From Hyphomicrobiaceae bacterium (GTDB lineage Bacteria > Pseudomonadota > Alphaproteobacteria > Rhizobiales > Hyphomicrobiaceae): a stretch of DNA of 64,000 nt. Of this stretch, positions 44,588 to 53,640 are shown piece after piece. Where the stretch lies: assembly GCA_025359185.1 (NCBI GenBank), contig JANYHF010000007.1:62001-126000 (forward strand), written 5' to 3'. Under the pieces are notes generated by a model. The model saw nothing but the letters and a program-made list of their open reading frames with translations. It had not been told where the DNA came from and made no database searches. How positions within the stretch are numbered: the stretch's first letter is position 1; each line of letters opens with the position of its first letter. The position numbers and the translations under genes are program-made.

Positions 44588-45130
44588 ATGTTTTGGCCGC
44601 ATCGATGGCCCGGAGCGCGTGTTCCTGGCATGGGCAAGGCTGCGTTGACCGCGCCCGCCTTTGCTATGTTTGCCATCCTTGCGTCACCCGCCGCCGCAAC
44701 GGATGCTACAGCCGTAAAGGCACAGCATGGGTTCTGGCAGGTCGTCTGCAAAACGCCGGAAGGCGCCAAGGCAGAGCTGTGCGCACTCGTGCAGGACGTG
44801 ACCTCCGAGAGTAACCCGGATGTGCAGCTGTCGGTACAATTTCATCAAGCGCCGGATGGTTCCAAGGTGCTGCGCGTGCATGCGCCGCTGGGCGTGCTGC
44901 TGCCGCCGGGTCTCGGGCTCCAGATCGACGATGAGAAGGTAGGGAACGCGCAATTCGTCCGCTGCCAGGTGGTTGGCTGCGTCGCGCAGGTGAGTCTACC
45001 GGCCGAACTCCTCACCAAGTTCAGCAAAGGCAAGACGGCCTGGTTCATCATCTATCAGACCAAGGAGCAGGGCATCGGCATACCAGTCGCGCTTAGCGGC
45101 CTGGCCGAGGCGCTGGCAGAGTTGAAGTAG
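44588..45130 (+). CDS. Invasion-associated locus B family protein
   Basis: 180 residues with a signal peptide (hydrophobic LTAPAFAMFAILASPAAA, cleavage near ATA-). The mature domain (WQVVCKTPEGAKAELCALVQ, RVHAPLGVLLPPGLGLQ, VRCQVVGCVAQV) has four cysteines in the pattern of IalB proteins, common in alphaproteobacteria and involved in envelope and host-interaction functions. GGGAGG at 44573-44578, 9 bases before ATG 44588, decides the start. The 140 bases upstream (44448-44587) show nothing further. Confidence 0.85.
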   Translation: MFWPHRWPGARVPGMGKAALTAPAFAMFAILASPAAATDATAVKAQHGFWQVVCKTPEGAKAELCALVQDVTSESNPDVQLSVQFHQAPDGSKVLRVHAPLGVLLPPGLGLQIDDEKVGNAQFVRCQVVGCVAQVSLPAELLTKFSKGKTAWFIIYQTKEQGIGIPVALSGLAEALAELK

Positions 45131-45134
45131 CCGC

Positions 45135-45749
45135 TCATGTTGGCAGTCCGTTGGCGGTGAAATCGCGGCGAAGCGCGGCAGGGTCAACGAAGTGGTGGGT
45201 GACCAGCCCAAGGCTTTTGGCGGTCGCGATGTTGGCCGCGCTATCATCGATGAACAGGGTGCGCTTGGGGTCAAGATTCTGGCGCTCCATCAGGATACAG
45301 AAAATCTGGGGATCGGGCTTGACCAATCCCACATCGGCCGAAACGACCGTATGGTCGAAGGTGCCTAGAAACGGGAAGCGTCTGAGTGCGATTTCGAATT
45401 TCTCGCGAGAGAAGTTGGTGATGGCGTAAGTGGGCACGCCCGCTTGGCGCAATTCAGCCAGCAGTGCGACGCTGTCTTCGAATGTGCCGTCGAGACACTC
45501 TTCCCAGCGCGTATCGAAGGCGGTCAGGGCTTCGGCGTGGTGCGGGAAGCGCGCTGTCAGATCAGCTATACCATCGGCGAATAGTTCGCCACGGTCGAAT
45601 TCGATGTTGCGCTGGAGGAGGCCGGTCTCGGCGTAGAAAGCGTGCATGGCCGCGTCAGTGGAGAAGATCTTTCGGTACAGAAGATCCGGATACCACTTGA
45701 TTAGCACATTGCCGATATCGAAAATGACGTTGTCGATTGTAGCAGTCAT
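45135..45749 (-). CDS. HAD-superfamily phosphatase (YihX-like)
   Basis: 204 residues. Motif I DNVIFDIGNVLIKW (second Asp replaced by Gly as in YihX-type sugar phosphatases), motif II AITNFS, motif III KPDPQIF and motif IV FIDDSAAN are visible. It probably hydrolyses a sugar or small-molecule phosphate in the cytosol. The start overlaps the AnmK stop by four bases, so both form one transcript with AnmK first. Confidence 0.88.
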   Translation of the reverse strand: MTATIDNVIFDIGNVLIKWYPDLLYRKIFSTDAAMHAFYAETGLLQRNIEFDRGELFADGIADLTARFPHHAEALTAFDTRWEECLDGTFEDSVALLAELRQAGVPTYAITNFSREKFEIALRRFPFLGTFDHTVVSADVGLVKPDPQIFCILMERQNLDPKRTLFIDDSAANIATAKSLGLVTHHFVDPAALRRDFTANGLPT

Positions 45750-46867
45750 GCGCTTGTTCCTTGCTTCGCCCGCGCGTGCACGCCGCCCGTCATCGGAGCT
45801 GACACGCCGGTGGTCATCGGAAACGTGATTGGCATGCCGCGCAGGGAGCGGACGGCGAGATAGGCCCAGGCCTCGGCTTCGAGGCTGTCACCGTTGAGGC
45901 CGAGCACTTCGGCAGGAGCCACCGCTGCGTCGAACTCGCCAGCCAGCGCCAGCATGAGGGCTTTGTTGCGCCGCCCGCCGCCGCAGATGATCCAGGTCTT
46001 GGGTGGATCGGGTAGGAGCGGCAAGGCCAGTTTGACGGACCGGACGGTGAAGGCGGTTAGTGTTGCGGCGCCGTCCTCCAAAGACAATTGTCTGACTGGA
46101 CCCATGTCGAACGCGTTGCGGTCGAGAGACTTCGGCGGCAGTTGGCCGAAATAGGGGTGCTGCAGCAGCTGCGTCAGCGCGGCCTGGTCCACCGTCCCGC
46201 TGAGCGCCAACGTTCCGTCCACGTCATGGGACTGGCCGGTGTGCTGGCGGACCCAATCATCGATCAGCGCATTGCCTGGCCCCGTGTCGAACGCAAGCGG
46301 GCCACCGCGCGTGCCAATCCAAGTCACGTTGCCGACACCGCCAAGATTTAGGAAAGCGACGGGCCGGCCCGGCACCCGCGCTGCCAGCGCCCGGTGATAG
46401 ATCGGCACCAGCGGCGCCCCCTGGCCGCCTCCCGCCACATCGGCCGCGCGCAGGTCATAGACGACGTCGATGCCGGAGAGCTTGGCGAGCAGCGGGCCAT
46501 CGCCGAGCTGCATCGTCAGTTTTTCTGCGGGCTTGTGCAGCACCGTCTGACCATGAAAACCCATGACATCGATGGACGCCGGATCGATGCCCGTCGCCCG
46601 TAGAAAGTCCACCACCGCAACGGCGTGCCGTTCCGTCAATTCGCGCTCGACGCCCGCGAGGCATCCCGGCCGCTGCTTGCGCTGCGTGACCGGCTTGGCG
46701 TCTGCGATGGCCTGGGCCAGTTGCGCCCGGAATTCTGGCGGATACGGGTAGGTCGCCGATGGCCCGCGCTCCACCGAGCCCTCACCATCCGTAGTCACAA
46801 TGGCCACGTCGATGCCATCCATGCTCGTGCCGCTCATCAGACCCAAAGCGCGAAGGGGTTTGGCCAA
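45746..46867 (-). CDS. anmK: Anhydro-N-acetylmuramic acid kinase
   Basis: 373 residues. GLMSGTSMDGIDVA near 9-22 is the ATP-binding Asp/Ser motif; FHGQTVLHKP, GDGPLLAKLSGIDVVYDLR, GGVGNVTW, FDTGPGNALID and WIICGGGRRNK follow. It opens and phosphorylates anhydroMurNAc from peptidoglycan recycling. The TTG at 46867 is chosen: GGGAG lies 7 bases upstream. An open frame continues far upstream through the opposed tyrS gene, but that is a shadow of tyrS. Confidence 0.9.
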   Translation of the reverse strand: MAKPLRALGLMSGTSMDGIDVAIVTTDGEGSVERGPSATYPYPPEFRAQLAQAIADAKPVTQRKQRPGCLAGVERELTERHAVAVVDFLRATGIDPASIDVMGFHGQTVLHKPAEKLTMQLGDGPLLAKLSGIDVVYDLRAADVAGGGQGAPLVPIYHRALAARVPGRPVAFLNLGGVGNVTWIGTRGGPLAFDTGPGNALIDDWVRQHTGQSHDVDGTLALSGTVDQAALTQLLQHPYFGQLPPKSLDRNAFDMGPVRQLSLEDGAATLTAFTVRSVKLALPLLPDPPKTWIICGGGRRNKALMLALAGEFDAAVAPAEVLGLNGDSLEAEAWAYLAVRSLRGMPITFPMTTGVSAPMTGGVHARAKQGTSA

Positions 46868-46918
46868 GTATCCGCTCCCGTGGTAAAGCGCCTCAAACCC
46901 TGACACGAGACCGCTTCG

Positions 46919-48184
46919 ATGGCCAATTTCAAGTCCGATTTCCTGCACACGCTGTCGGGGCGCGGTTTCATCCATCAGTTCTCGCACGAGGCCGAACTCG
47001 ATGCCGCCGCCGCCAAGCCCGGTTTCACGGCTTACATCGGCTTTGATGCGACAGCGACATCGCTGCATGTGGGGTCGCTGGTGCAGATCATGCTGTTGCG
47101 CTGGCTGCAAAAGACCGGTGGCCGGCCAATTGCGCTGATGGGCGGGGGCACGACAAAAGTCGGCGATCCAACGGGAAAGGATGAGTCGCGAAAACTCCTT
47201 ACCGACGATGACATTGGCCGCAACATCGAGGGCATCAAGGGCGTGTTTTCGAAGTTCCTCAGCTTCGAATCCGGCCAATCCGGCGCGCTGATGGTGAACA
47301 ATGCCGATTGGCTGGACCCGATCAACTACATCGCGTTCCTGCGCGACTATGGCCGCCACTTCTCGGTCAACCGGATGCTGACCTTTGACAGCGTCAAGCT
47401 GCGGCTGGAGCGCGAGCAGACCTTTTCGTTCCTCGAATTCAACTACATGATCCTGCAGGCCTACGACTTCCTCGAACTCAACCGGCGGCAGAACTGCCAG
47501 TTGCAAATGGGCGGCTCGGACCAGTGGGGCAATATCATCAATGGCGTTGAACTTGTCCGCCGCGTCGATGCCAAGGACGCCTACGCCCTGACGACACCGC
47601 TCTTGACCACGAGTTCCGGCGCCAAGATGGGCAAGACGGCCGCGGGCGCGGTCTGGCTCAACGCCGACAAGCTGGCGCCGTTCGACTATTGGCAGTTCTG
47701 GCGCAATACCGAGGACGCGGACGTCGGCAAATTCCTGAAGCTGTTCACCGAATTGCCGCTGGACGAAATCACTCGCTTGTCGGCTCTTTCTGGCGCGGAA
47801 ATCAACGAGGCCAAGAAGGTGCTCGCCAACGAGGCGACAGCCATGCTGCATGGCCGCGCTGCGGCGGACGATGCGGCGGCGGCGGCAAGGACCACGTTCG
47901 AGCAGGGCGGTTTGGCGACCGGATTGCCAACCATTGAGGTGCCGGCGGCAGACCTTAGGGCGGGTATTCCCGCGCCCAATGCATTCGTGACAGCAGGGCT
48001 GGTGGCCTCGACGAGCGAGGCGCGGCGGCAGATCAAGGCCGGTGGGTTGCGCATCAACGATACGGTGGTCACAGACGAAAAGGTGGCCGTTTCGGAGAAA
48101 GATCTCACTCCAGAGGGCGTCGCGAAACTTTCGCTTGGCAAGAAAAAGCATGTACTGTTGAAAGCAAAACCAGATCAGAAGTAG
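46919..48184 (+). CDS. tyrS: Tyrosyl-tRNA synthetase
   Basis: 421-residue class I synthetase. [16 protein letters not shown] includes the HIGH-like [15 protein letters not shown] binds tyrosine; [16 protein letters not shown] contains the KMSKS-like KMGKT; the C-terminal S4 domain ([20 protein letters not shown] and [10 protein letters not shown]) binds tRNA. It is a single gene, divergent from AnmK with 51 bases between. The 104 bases after its stop are A/T-rich and have no gene. Confidence 0.95.
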   Translation: MANFKSDFLHTLSGRGFIHQFSHEAELDAAAAKPGFTAYIGFDATATSLHVGSLVQIMLLRWLQKTGGRPIALMGGGTTKVGDPTGKDESRKLLTDDDIGRNIEGIKGVFSKFLSFESGQSGALMVNNADWLDPINYIAFLRDYGRHFSVNRMLTFDSVKLRLEREQTFSFLEFNYMILQAYDFLELNRRQNCQLQMGGSDQWGNIINGVELVRRVDAKDAYALTTPLLTTSSGAKMGKTAAGAVWLNADKLAPFDYWQFWRNTEDADVGKFLKLFTELPLDEITRLSALSGAEINEAKKVLANEATAMLHGRAAADDAAAAARTTFEQGGLATGLPTIEVPAADLRAGIPAPNAFVTAGLVASTSEARRQIKAGGLRINDTVVTDEKVAVSEKDLTPEGVAKLSLGKKKHVLLKAKPDQK

Positions 48185-48288
48185 TAAACCAAAGTATAAA
48201 CTGGATATGAGAGACGAGGGAAGGCAAAAATTGCGATTTTCTCATTTCTCTTCCAAAATGCCTGATGCCTGATCCCCAATCCCTCTGT

Positions 48289-49425
48289 CTACTTGCGGAC
48301 TATCACCCCCAACACCTCCTCGAATGCATCCAGATCCTCCGCCGTGCCCGCGCTCACCCGGATGCAACGGTTGAGCGGTGCCACGCCCGGCATCCGCACG
48401 AAAATTCCCCGTGCAACCAATCCCTCCACGATGGATTTGGCGTAGGCGCCATCCCGACCGCAGTCAATTGCGACGAAATTGGTGGCTGATGGCAAGGCCT
48501 GGAATCCGTGCGAGGCGGCGATCGCACCCAGGCGATCCCGCGCTTCGCGGACTTGGCCGATGACGAAGGCAAGATGTTCGGGATCACCCAAGGACGCGAG
48601 TGCGCCCGCCTGTGCCATCCGCGTAATGCCGAAGTGGTTGCGAATGGCGTCGAACTGCCGTACCAGCCCCGCTTCGCCGATCGCGTAGCCGATACGCGCG
48701 CCCGCCATGCCATGGGCCTTGGAAAACGTGCGGAACCGGAGCAACTTCGGATTGCTCACATCCATCGGCAGCTCTGCGCTCTCTGGCGCAAAGTCGCTGT
48801 AGGCTTCGTCCAGGCACAACACAGCGCCATCGGGTACACTCTCGATCAAATGCTTGACGGTACCGGCATCCCACCAGGTGCCCATCGGATTGTCGGGGTT
48901 GGCGAAGAATATCAGCCGTGCCTGCTCGCGCTTGGCCACATCGATCAGCGCGGCCGGGTCTTCCCGGTCGTTGCGGTAGGGGACCGTGACCAGCCGCCCG
49001 CCATAGCCTGCGACGTGAAAGTTGAACGTGGGGTAGGCGCCGAGCGAGGTGGCGACGGTGACGCCCGGTTCGACAAACAGCCGCACGGTCATATTGTGCA
49101 GTCCGTCTATCCCCTCTCCGATCACGATGTTGTCCGGCTTGACCCCATGCCGGGCCGCCAATGCCTGTTTGAGGTCATGGTTTTCCGGATCGCCATATTT
49201 CCAGCTCTCGGCCGCCGCCTGCCGCATGGCCGCAATGGCCTGAAGCGACGGGCCAAACACACTCTCGTTGGCCCCCAGCCGCGCCCGGATGCGCACACCG
49301 CGCGTCCGCTCAAGGGCCTCGGGTCCAATGAACGGAACGCTGATGGAGAGGCCAGCAACCGTTGGTGTGAAGGGATAGTTAGCCACAGCGTTTTCCCAGT
49401 AAAGAGGTGGCGGCAGAGATCGCAT
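48289..49425 (-). CDS. Histidinol-phosphate aminotransferase-like PLP enzyme
   Basis: 378 residues of the HisC group. RLGANESVFGPS at the N-terminus, YGDPENHDLKQALA, IGEGIDGLHNMT, ANPDNPMGTWW, CLDEAYSDFAP and the PLP lysine in FRTFSKAHGMAGARIGY are present. It follows the GT39-type gene by one base (stop TGA at 49427-49429, ATG 49425), so it is probably in the LdtR-type operon. It may be the missing HisC for the his block (37951) or act on aromatic amino acids; sequence does not decide. Confidence 0.85.
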   Translation of the reverse strand: MRSLPPPLYWENAVANYPFTPTVAGLSISVPFIGPEALERTRGVRIRARLGANESVFGPSLQAIAAMRQAAAESWKYGDPENHDLKQALAARHGVKPDNIVIGEGIDGLHNMTVRLFVEPGVTVATSLGAYPTFNFHVAGYGGRLVTVPYRNDREDPAALIDVAKREQARLIFFANPDNPMGTWWDAGTVKHLIESVPDGAVLCLDEAYSDFAPESAELPMDVSNPKLLRFRTFSKAHGMAGARIGYAIGEAGLVRQFDAIRNHFGITRMAQAGALASLGDPEHLAFVIGQVREARDRLGAIAASHGFQALPSATNFVAIDCGRDGAYAKSIVEGLVARGIFVRMPGVAPLNRCIRVSAGTAEDLDAFEEVLGVIVRK

Positions 49426-49426
49426 G

Positions 49427-50962
49427 TCAGCGCTGAGGCTGCAATGCGCCGAACAAATTCAAGAGATTGGCCGGTGGCGGCGGCACCGGCTCCGTGAGCG
49501 TGTGCCCGAGGTAAACGTTGAGATCGTAGGCATGGAACGATCCGAAATGGATGGCGACGGGCGGCTCGGGCGTGATGCTGGCGAAGTAGGGATCGAGGTA
49601 GCCACGCACTTCGGCCTCGCTGAGTTCGCGCCCAATGATCAGCACATCGCCGCCCAAATAGGGGCTCGCCGGACGCACGAAGCCATAGCCGCGCGGATCG
49701 CCGGAGAGACAAAGCACGGGCATTTGGCCACCGAGCGCATAATCAATGCGGCCACACTCCGCCCATCGTGTGCCCGCAATAGCCAGTCCAGGCTTCTGCC
49801 AGAGCCCTCGCCGCTGTAAGCTGGTGCGAATTTCGGCCCAGGAGAAGGTTTCGTTGAGTGGATGCTCGGGCGCGGACGCCAGCAGCGGCCAAGGCACGAT
49901 TAGCAGTGCGAAAACAACGGCCAAAACAAAGGCCAGCGACGCCGCCGTCGCCATCAGCCATCGCCGCGTCTGCTGGTCGCCCCGCGCCAGCGCCTCGGCG
50001 ACGTCGCGGCCGAGCAACGGAAACAGCATCAGATAACCGGGCGCGGCCCAGTGATAGCGGGTATCAGCACCCAAGAACGCGAGGATCGTGAAGACAGCAA
50101 TCGGGCCAATGGCCAGGCATACCATCAGCCAGCCGCCCGGATCGGTGAGCCGCCGCCCCAGTGTGCGGCTTAGCGACATCAGCAACGGCAGCCACAGCCA
50201 GGGCAGCAGAAACACCGCTTGCCCGCCAAGTGTTCGAAGCCCGCCTGTCAGTGTCAGGCCATCGCCCTGCGCACGCGCGGCTTGGAACGCGAACGAGATC
50301 CAATGGTGTTGATAATTCCAAAGCACGACCGGCATAAATAGCAGCGCTGTGATGAGAGCGGCCAGCCAAGGGCCGGGCGTCAACAAGAGACGCCGGTGCG
50401 CCGGACTTGTCAGGAGAAACAACCCTACGCCCAGCGGCAGGAACACGCCGTGCAGCTTGGCCAGCAGCGCGACGCCCCCGCCTATGCCCGCGCCCGCCCA
50501 CCAGAGCAGCGGCCGGTCTGACGGACCCAACACGGCTCGGGCCGCGCAATAGGCACCGGCCAAAAGCCCGGTGAGCAGCGGCCCATCGGGCAGCACCCAG
50601 CTTCCGGACGTCCAGGCCAGTACGGGCGCGAAGTTGAGCGTGACCGCTGCCCATAGGCCTTCCCGCTCGCCATAGAGGCGGCTTGCCAAGCCATACATCA
50701 GCAAGGTCGTCAGGACAAAGATGAGAACAAAGGGCAGCCGCACCACGAACGCCGCCTCGGTGCCGAGCAGCCGCTCGGCCGCGCCTGCCAGCCACCAGGC
50801 CATGGGGGGGTGGTCATAGGTCGACAAGGCAAACACGCGCGCGGTGGCCGCCGTGTAGATTTCGTCGATTCCCAGGCCCAGCGCGGCGGCGAACGCAAGC
50901 CGCAGCGCCAGGGTGACAGCAATCAGCACCCACAGCCATTGGCGCGGCCGCAGGCTTATCAA
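49427..50962 (-). CDS. GT39/ArnT-type membrane glycosyltransferase
   Basis: 511-residue polytopic inner-membrane protein with about ten hydrophobic helices. The N-terminal GIDEIYTAATARVFALSTYD then HPPMAWWL loop carries the acidic catalytic pair typical of PMT/ArnT glycosyltransferases that use polyprenyl-phosphate sugars. The C-terminal 140 residues form a periplasmic domain. Its start overlaps the L,D-transpeptidase stop by four bases. It likely transfers a sugar to a cell-envelope acceptor; the acceptor is unknown. Confidence 0.85.
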   Translation of the reverse strand: MISLRPRQWLWVLIAVTLALRLAFAAALGLGIDEIYTAATARVFALSTYDHPPMAWWLAGAAERLLGTEAAFVVRLPFVLIFVLTTLLMYGLASRLYGEREGLWAAVTLNFAPVLAWTSGSWVLPDGPLLTGLLAGAYCAARAVLGPSDRPLLWWAGAGIGGGVALLAKLHGVFLPLGVGLFLLTSPAHRRLLLTPGPWLAALITALLFMPVVLWNYQHHWISFAFQAARAQGDGLTLTGGLRTLGGQAVFLLPWLWLPLLMSLSRTLGRRLTDPGGWLMVCLAIGPIAVFTILAFLGADTRYHWAAPGYLMLFPLLGRDVAEALARGDQQTRRWLMATAASLAFVLAVVFALLIVPWPLLASAPEHPLNETFSWAEIRTSLQRRGLWQKPGLAIAGTRWAECGRIDYALGGQMPVLCLSGDPRGYGFVRPASPYLGGDVLIIGRELSEAEVRGYLDPYFASITPEPPVAIHFGSFHAYDLNVYLGHTLTEPVPPPPANLLNLFGALQPQR

Positions 50963-52746
50963 TACGCCGACGCCGTCTTGCTGACGCCGAACACCTGGTC
51001 CTTGCCGTAGAGGTCGCGGCGGAAATGCACGGTGCCATCTTCAGTCGCCCAGGCCGTCACATAGACCCAGCGCAACGGCACAGCCTTCTTCAGGCTGACG
51101 ATCTTACTCTCGCCGCCCTCTTTCATGCTGAGGACACGGGCGGGCCCCCAGCCCTCGGTTTCCTTCATCAGCCACATCACCAGCCGGTCCATATGATCGA
51201 CACGGATGCATCCCGAACTCGCCGCCCGGTAGCTCTTGTCAAACAGCTTGGCCGACGGCGTGTCGTGCATGTAAACACTCTCCGGGCTGTTGAAATCCAG
51301 CTTCGCAAAACCGAGCGGATTGTCCTTGCCGGCCTTTTCCGAGAACCGCAGGGTGTTGGGCTGATTGGACGACCAGTTGATCTTCGATGTATCGACCAGC
51401 TTGCCATTGCCGTCATAGGCATCGATGCCGAACTTGGTCAGCACATCGACGCCCTTGGCCTGCAGGGATTGGCCCTTGGGGATCAAGTCCTCTTTCAGAA
51501 CCGTCGGCGGTACCGTCCAAGTGGGGTTGAACTTTACCTCGGTGATGTTGGACGAAAGCAACGGGCTCGGCCGCTCCGGCTTGCCGACTACGCCGTTGAG
51601 GCGCAGCGCCACTTTGTTGCCGTCGATAGCTTCGATCTGCTCGCCCGGAATGTTCACCAGCACGTAGCGGCCCTTGGGCACGACTTCGCGTTGCAGCCGG
51701 GTAAGATTGCCCTTGAGCTGGGCGAGCCGCGCCTCGGCCGGAACGTTCAGCGCCATGACAGTGCGGGTGCCGTTTTTCAGCTTGTCAGTGTCCATCAGAT
51801 CGCCGGTCTCGGTCAGACCATAGCGGTTCTGGAAATGGTGGACGGCATCACTGACGTCCTGGTCAAAATACTCAGGGCCACTAAAGCCTGAGGGTTGCGA
51901 TTTCAGGTCGCCCTCGGCGGCGAGGCGCTGGCGCAGCTCGACGACGGCCGGATTGCTGGTGCCGACCTGCATCTGCAACGGCGGCACCGTCGGCCAGCCG
52001 CCATTGGCAACAATGCCGGTATAGCGTTTGATCGCGGTCTTCAGCGGCTCGATATTGCCCGGCGACAATAGCGGCTGGCCCAGCTCGCCTGATGCGAACG
52101 GCACCTCCTCGGCATTGAAGAAGCCTGCATCCGGAATCGCGGTAGCAGCGGGCTCGATGGTATTTTTGGCCGTCTTGGAGCCCTTGCCGGCTTTGCCTTT
52201 GCCTGGCTTTTGGCCGATCTGGTCGGTGGCCGCCGTGGTTGTGGGGTCAGCAGCGACGACAGCAGCGGCAGGCGGCTGGCCATTGCCGAACAGTGTGTCA
52301 AACAGGCTTGGCGGCTCGGCCGGAGCGGGCGGCGCCTCGGCAATGACGGCCGGCTTAGCCTTGCGTTTCGCGTGCACTTGCTTTTTCGCACTGGAATCGG
52401 GGGCAGCAGCGGCCTTTATCTTGGCTGGCGGCGGCGGCTTGCCGCTGGCGTCTTCGCCCGATGGAGTGATGGCCACTGCCGCCGGTGGGGGAGCCGCAAC
52501 CGGCGCCGATGCGGCCGGAACCGGCGAGGTCATGGTGGCTGATGTGCCTGCAGCGGAGTTTGACCCGCCCGAACCACCGGAGGTTTTCGAGGCTGACGTT
52601 CCTGCCAAAGGAGGCAGACTGTTATCGGCCGCCTGCGCGCCAGACGGCAGCGTGAGCATACAAACGGTCATCAGCGCGGCGCCAACAGCGCGCATTACCA
52701 TTCCGGACGTGGTCAAAAGGCACCGGTCGTGCATCACTCTCATCAT
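50959..52746 (-). CDS. L,D-transpeptidase, YcbB/LdtD-like
   Basis: 595 residues: signal peptide, then a long low-complexity Ala/Pro/Lys/Ser region (about 40-220), a peptidoglycan-binding/fold region with PAVVELRQRL and VSDAVHHFQNRYGL (about 270-320), and a YkuD catalytic domain (VNIPGEQIEAIDG, VGKPERPSPLLSSNI, MHDTPSAKLF). The catalytic motif reads SSGCIRVDHM, where the usual S-H-G-C has Ser in place of His; Cys and Arg are kept. It forms 3-3 cross-links in the periplasm. The same-strand LdtR-type regulator lies 225 bases upstream. Confidence 0.88.
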   Translation of the reverse strand: MMRVMHDRCLLTTSGMVMRAVGAALMTVCMLTLPSGAQAADNSLPPLAGTSASKTSGGSGGSNSAAGTSATMTSPVPAASAPVAAPPPAAVAITPSGEDASGKPPPPAKIKAAAAPDSSAKKQVHAKRKAKPAVIAEAPPAPAEPPSLFDTLFGNGQPPAAAVVAADPTTTAATDQIGQKPGKGKAGKGSKTAKNTIEPAATAIPDAGFFNAEEVPFASGELGQPLLSPGNIEPLKTAIKRYTGIVANGGWPTVPPLQMQVGTSNPAVVELRQRLAAEGDLKSQPSGFSGPEYFDQDVSDAVHHFQNRYGLTETGDLMDTDKLKNGTRTVMALNVPAEARLAQLKGNLTRLQREVVPKGRYVLVNIPGEQIEAIDGNKVALRLNGVVGKPERPSPLLSSNITEVKFNPTWTVPPTVLKEDLIPKGQSLQAKGVDVLTKFGIDAYDGNGKLVDTSKINWSSNQPNTLRFSEKAGKDNPLGFAKLDFNSPESVYMHDTPSAKLFDKSYRAASSGCIRVDHMDRLVMWLMKETEGWGPARVLSMKEGGESKIVSLKKAVPLRWVYVTAWATEDGTVHFRRDLYGKDQVFGVSKTASAY

Positions 52747-52971
52747 CCCCTCGCGCCGCGTCCGACTCGCTCAAGCGTATCAAATTGATGGACGCTCCGA
52801 AACCCGCGTGTGTTTGCGTTCCCCTGCTCAGCGGTCCCATCTGGCGAGGGACACAAGCACGGGGTGATGACGGCGGCAAGGCGTGGCGGGGACGGGCACC
52901 CAGTACAAACGCAATCAGGCCCGGATGCCACCGGACCTGTCGCGAGAGCAGAGGAGCAGGCGGGTAAAACT

Positions 52972-53481
52972 TTAGAGCCGGTAGCGGATCTGGTCGGACC
53001 AGAAGCGTTCGAGCCGCATCAGCGACAGGTTGAGCGCGCGGGTGTCGCGTTCGTTGACTTCGCCAACGGTTTCCAGAGACTTCAGTTGCCGCTCGTAAAG
53101 TTCGGTGACCACGTCGCAGGCATCGCGGCCGCGTTCGGTCAAGCTGATGCGCACACTCCGGCGATCCGTATCGGAACGCTTGTGGTGGATGTAGCCCATG
53201 TCTACGAGCTTCTTGAGATTGTAGGACACGTTGGAGCCGAGATAGTAGCCGCGCGTCCTGAGTTCGCCGGCCGTAAGCTCCGAAGTGCCGATGTTATAAA
53301 GCAGCAGCGCTTGCACGCTGTTGAGTTCCGATTGCCCGAGCCGGTCGAACTCGTCCTTAATGACGTCAAGAAGAAGCCGGTGCAACCGCTCGACAAGCCG
53401 AAGCGCCTGCAAGTATTCGACCTTCAATCCCTCGACGGCGTCGTTGTCCTGACGCGGATACTCTTTGAGAACTGCACTCAT
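52972..53481 (-). CDS. LdtR-like MarR-family transcriptional regulator
   Basis: 169 residues of winged-helix MarR type: SELNSVQALLLYNIGTSELT, RTRGYYLGSNVSYNLKKLV (recognition helix), and the wing YIHHKRSDTDRRSVRISLT. LdtR of rhizobia and Liberibacter controls the adjacent L,D-transpeptidase gene and envelope/osmotic stress tolerance. The transpeptidase is the next gene on this strand, 225 bases downstream, with no gene in the gap. Autoregulation is likely. The 159 bases upstream (53482-53640) are not examined beyond noting no ORF. Confidence 0.85.
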   Translation of the reverse strand: MSAVLKEYPRQDNDAVEGLKVEYLQALRLVERLHRLLLDVIKDEFDRLGQSELNSVQALLLYNIGTSELTAGELRTRGYYLGSNVSYNLKKLVDMGYIHHKRSDTDRRSVRISLTERGRDACDVVTELYERQLKSLETVGEVNERDTRALNLSLMRLERFWSDQIRYRL

Positions 53482-53640
53482 TACCCTGCCCTTGAAACTG
53501 TAAGACGCCCGATCTGTCTTGTTCTTAAGTCGAACTGTAGGCGATCTCGGATAAGGGCGGCTTAAGCGGCACGGTAAAGAAGGGGTGAAGCGGTGTTCGG
53601 GGGTGGCGCGGCATTTCTGTTCAACGCGCTGCGCCCGGTT

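Noticed and set aside
46868-48151. Upstream extension of the AnmK frame through the tyrS gene
   Set aside because: TyrS is certain on the other strand, and AnmK has a good ribosome site and TTG at 46867.
48508-49497. 329-codon frame antisense to the HisC-like gene
   Set aside because: Shadow frame; the minus strand has the PLP-lysine motif and the family length.
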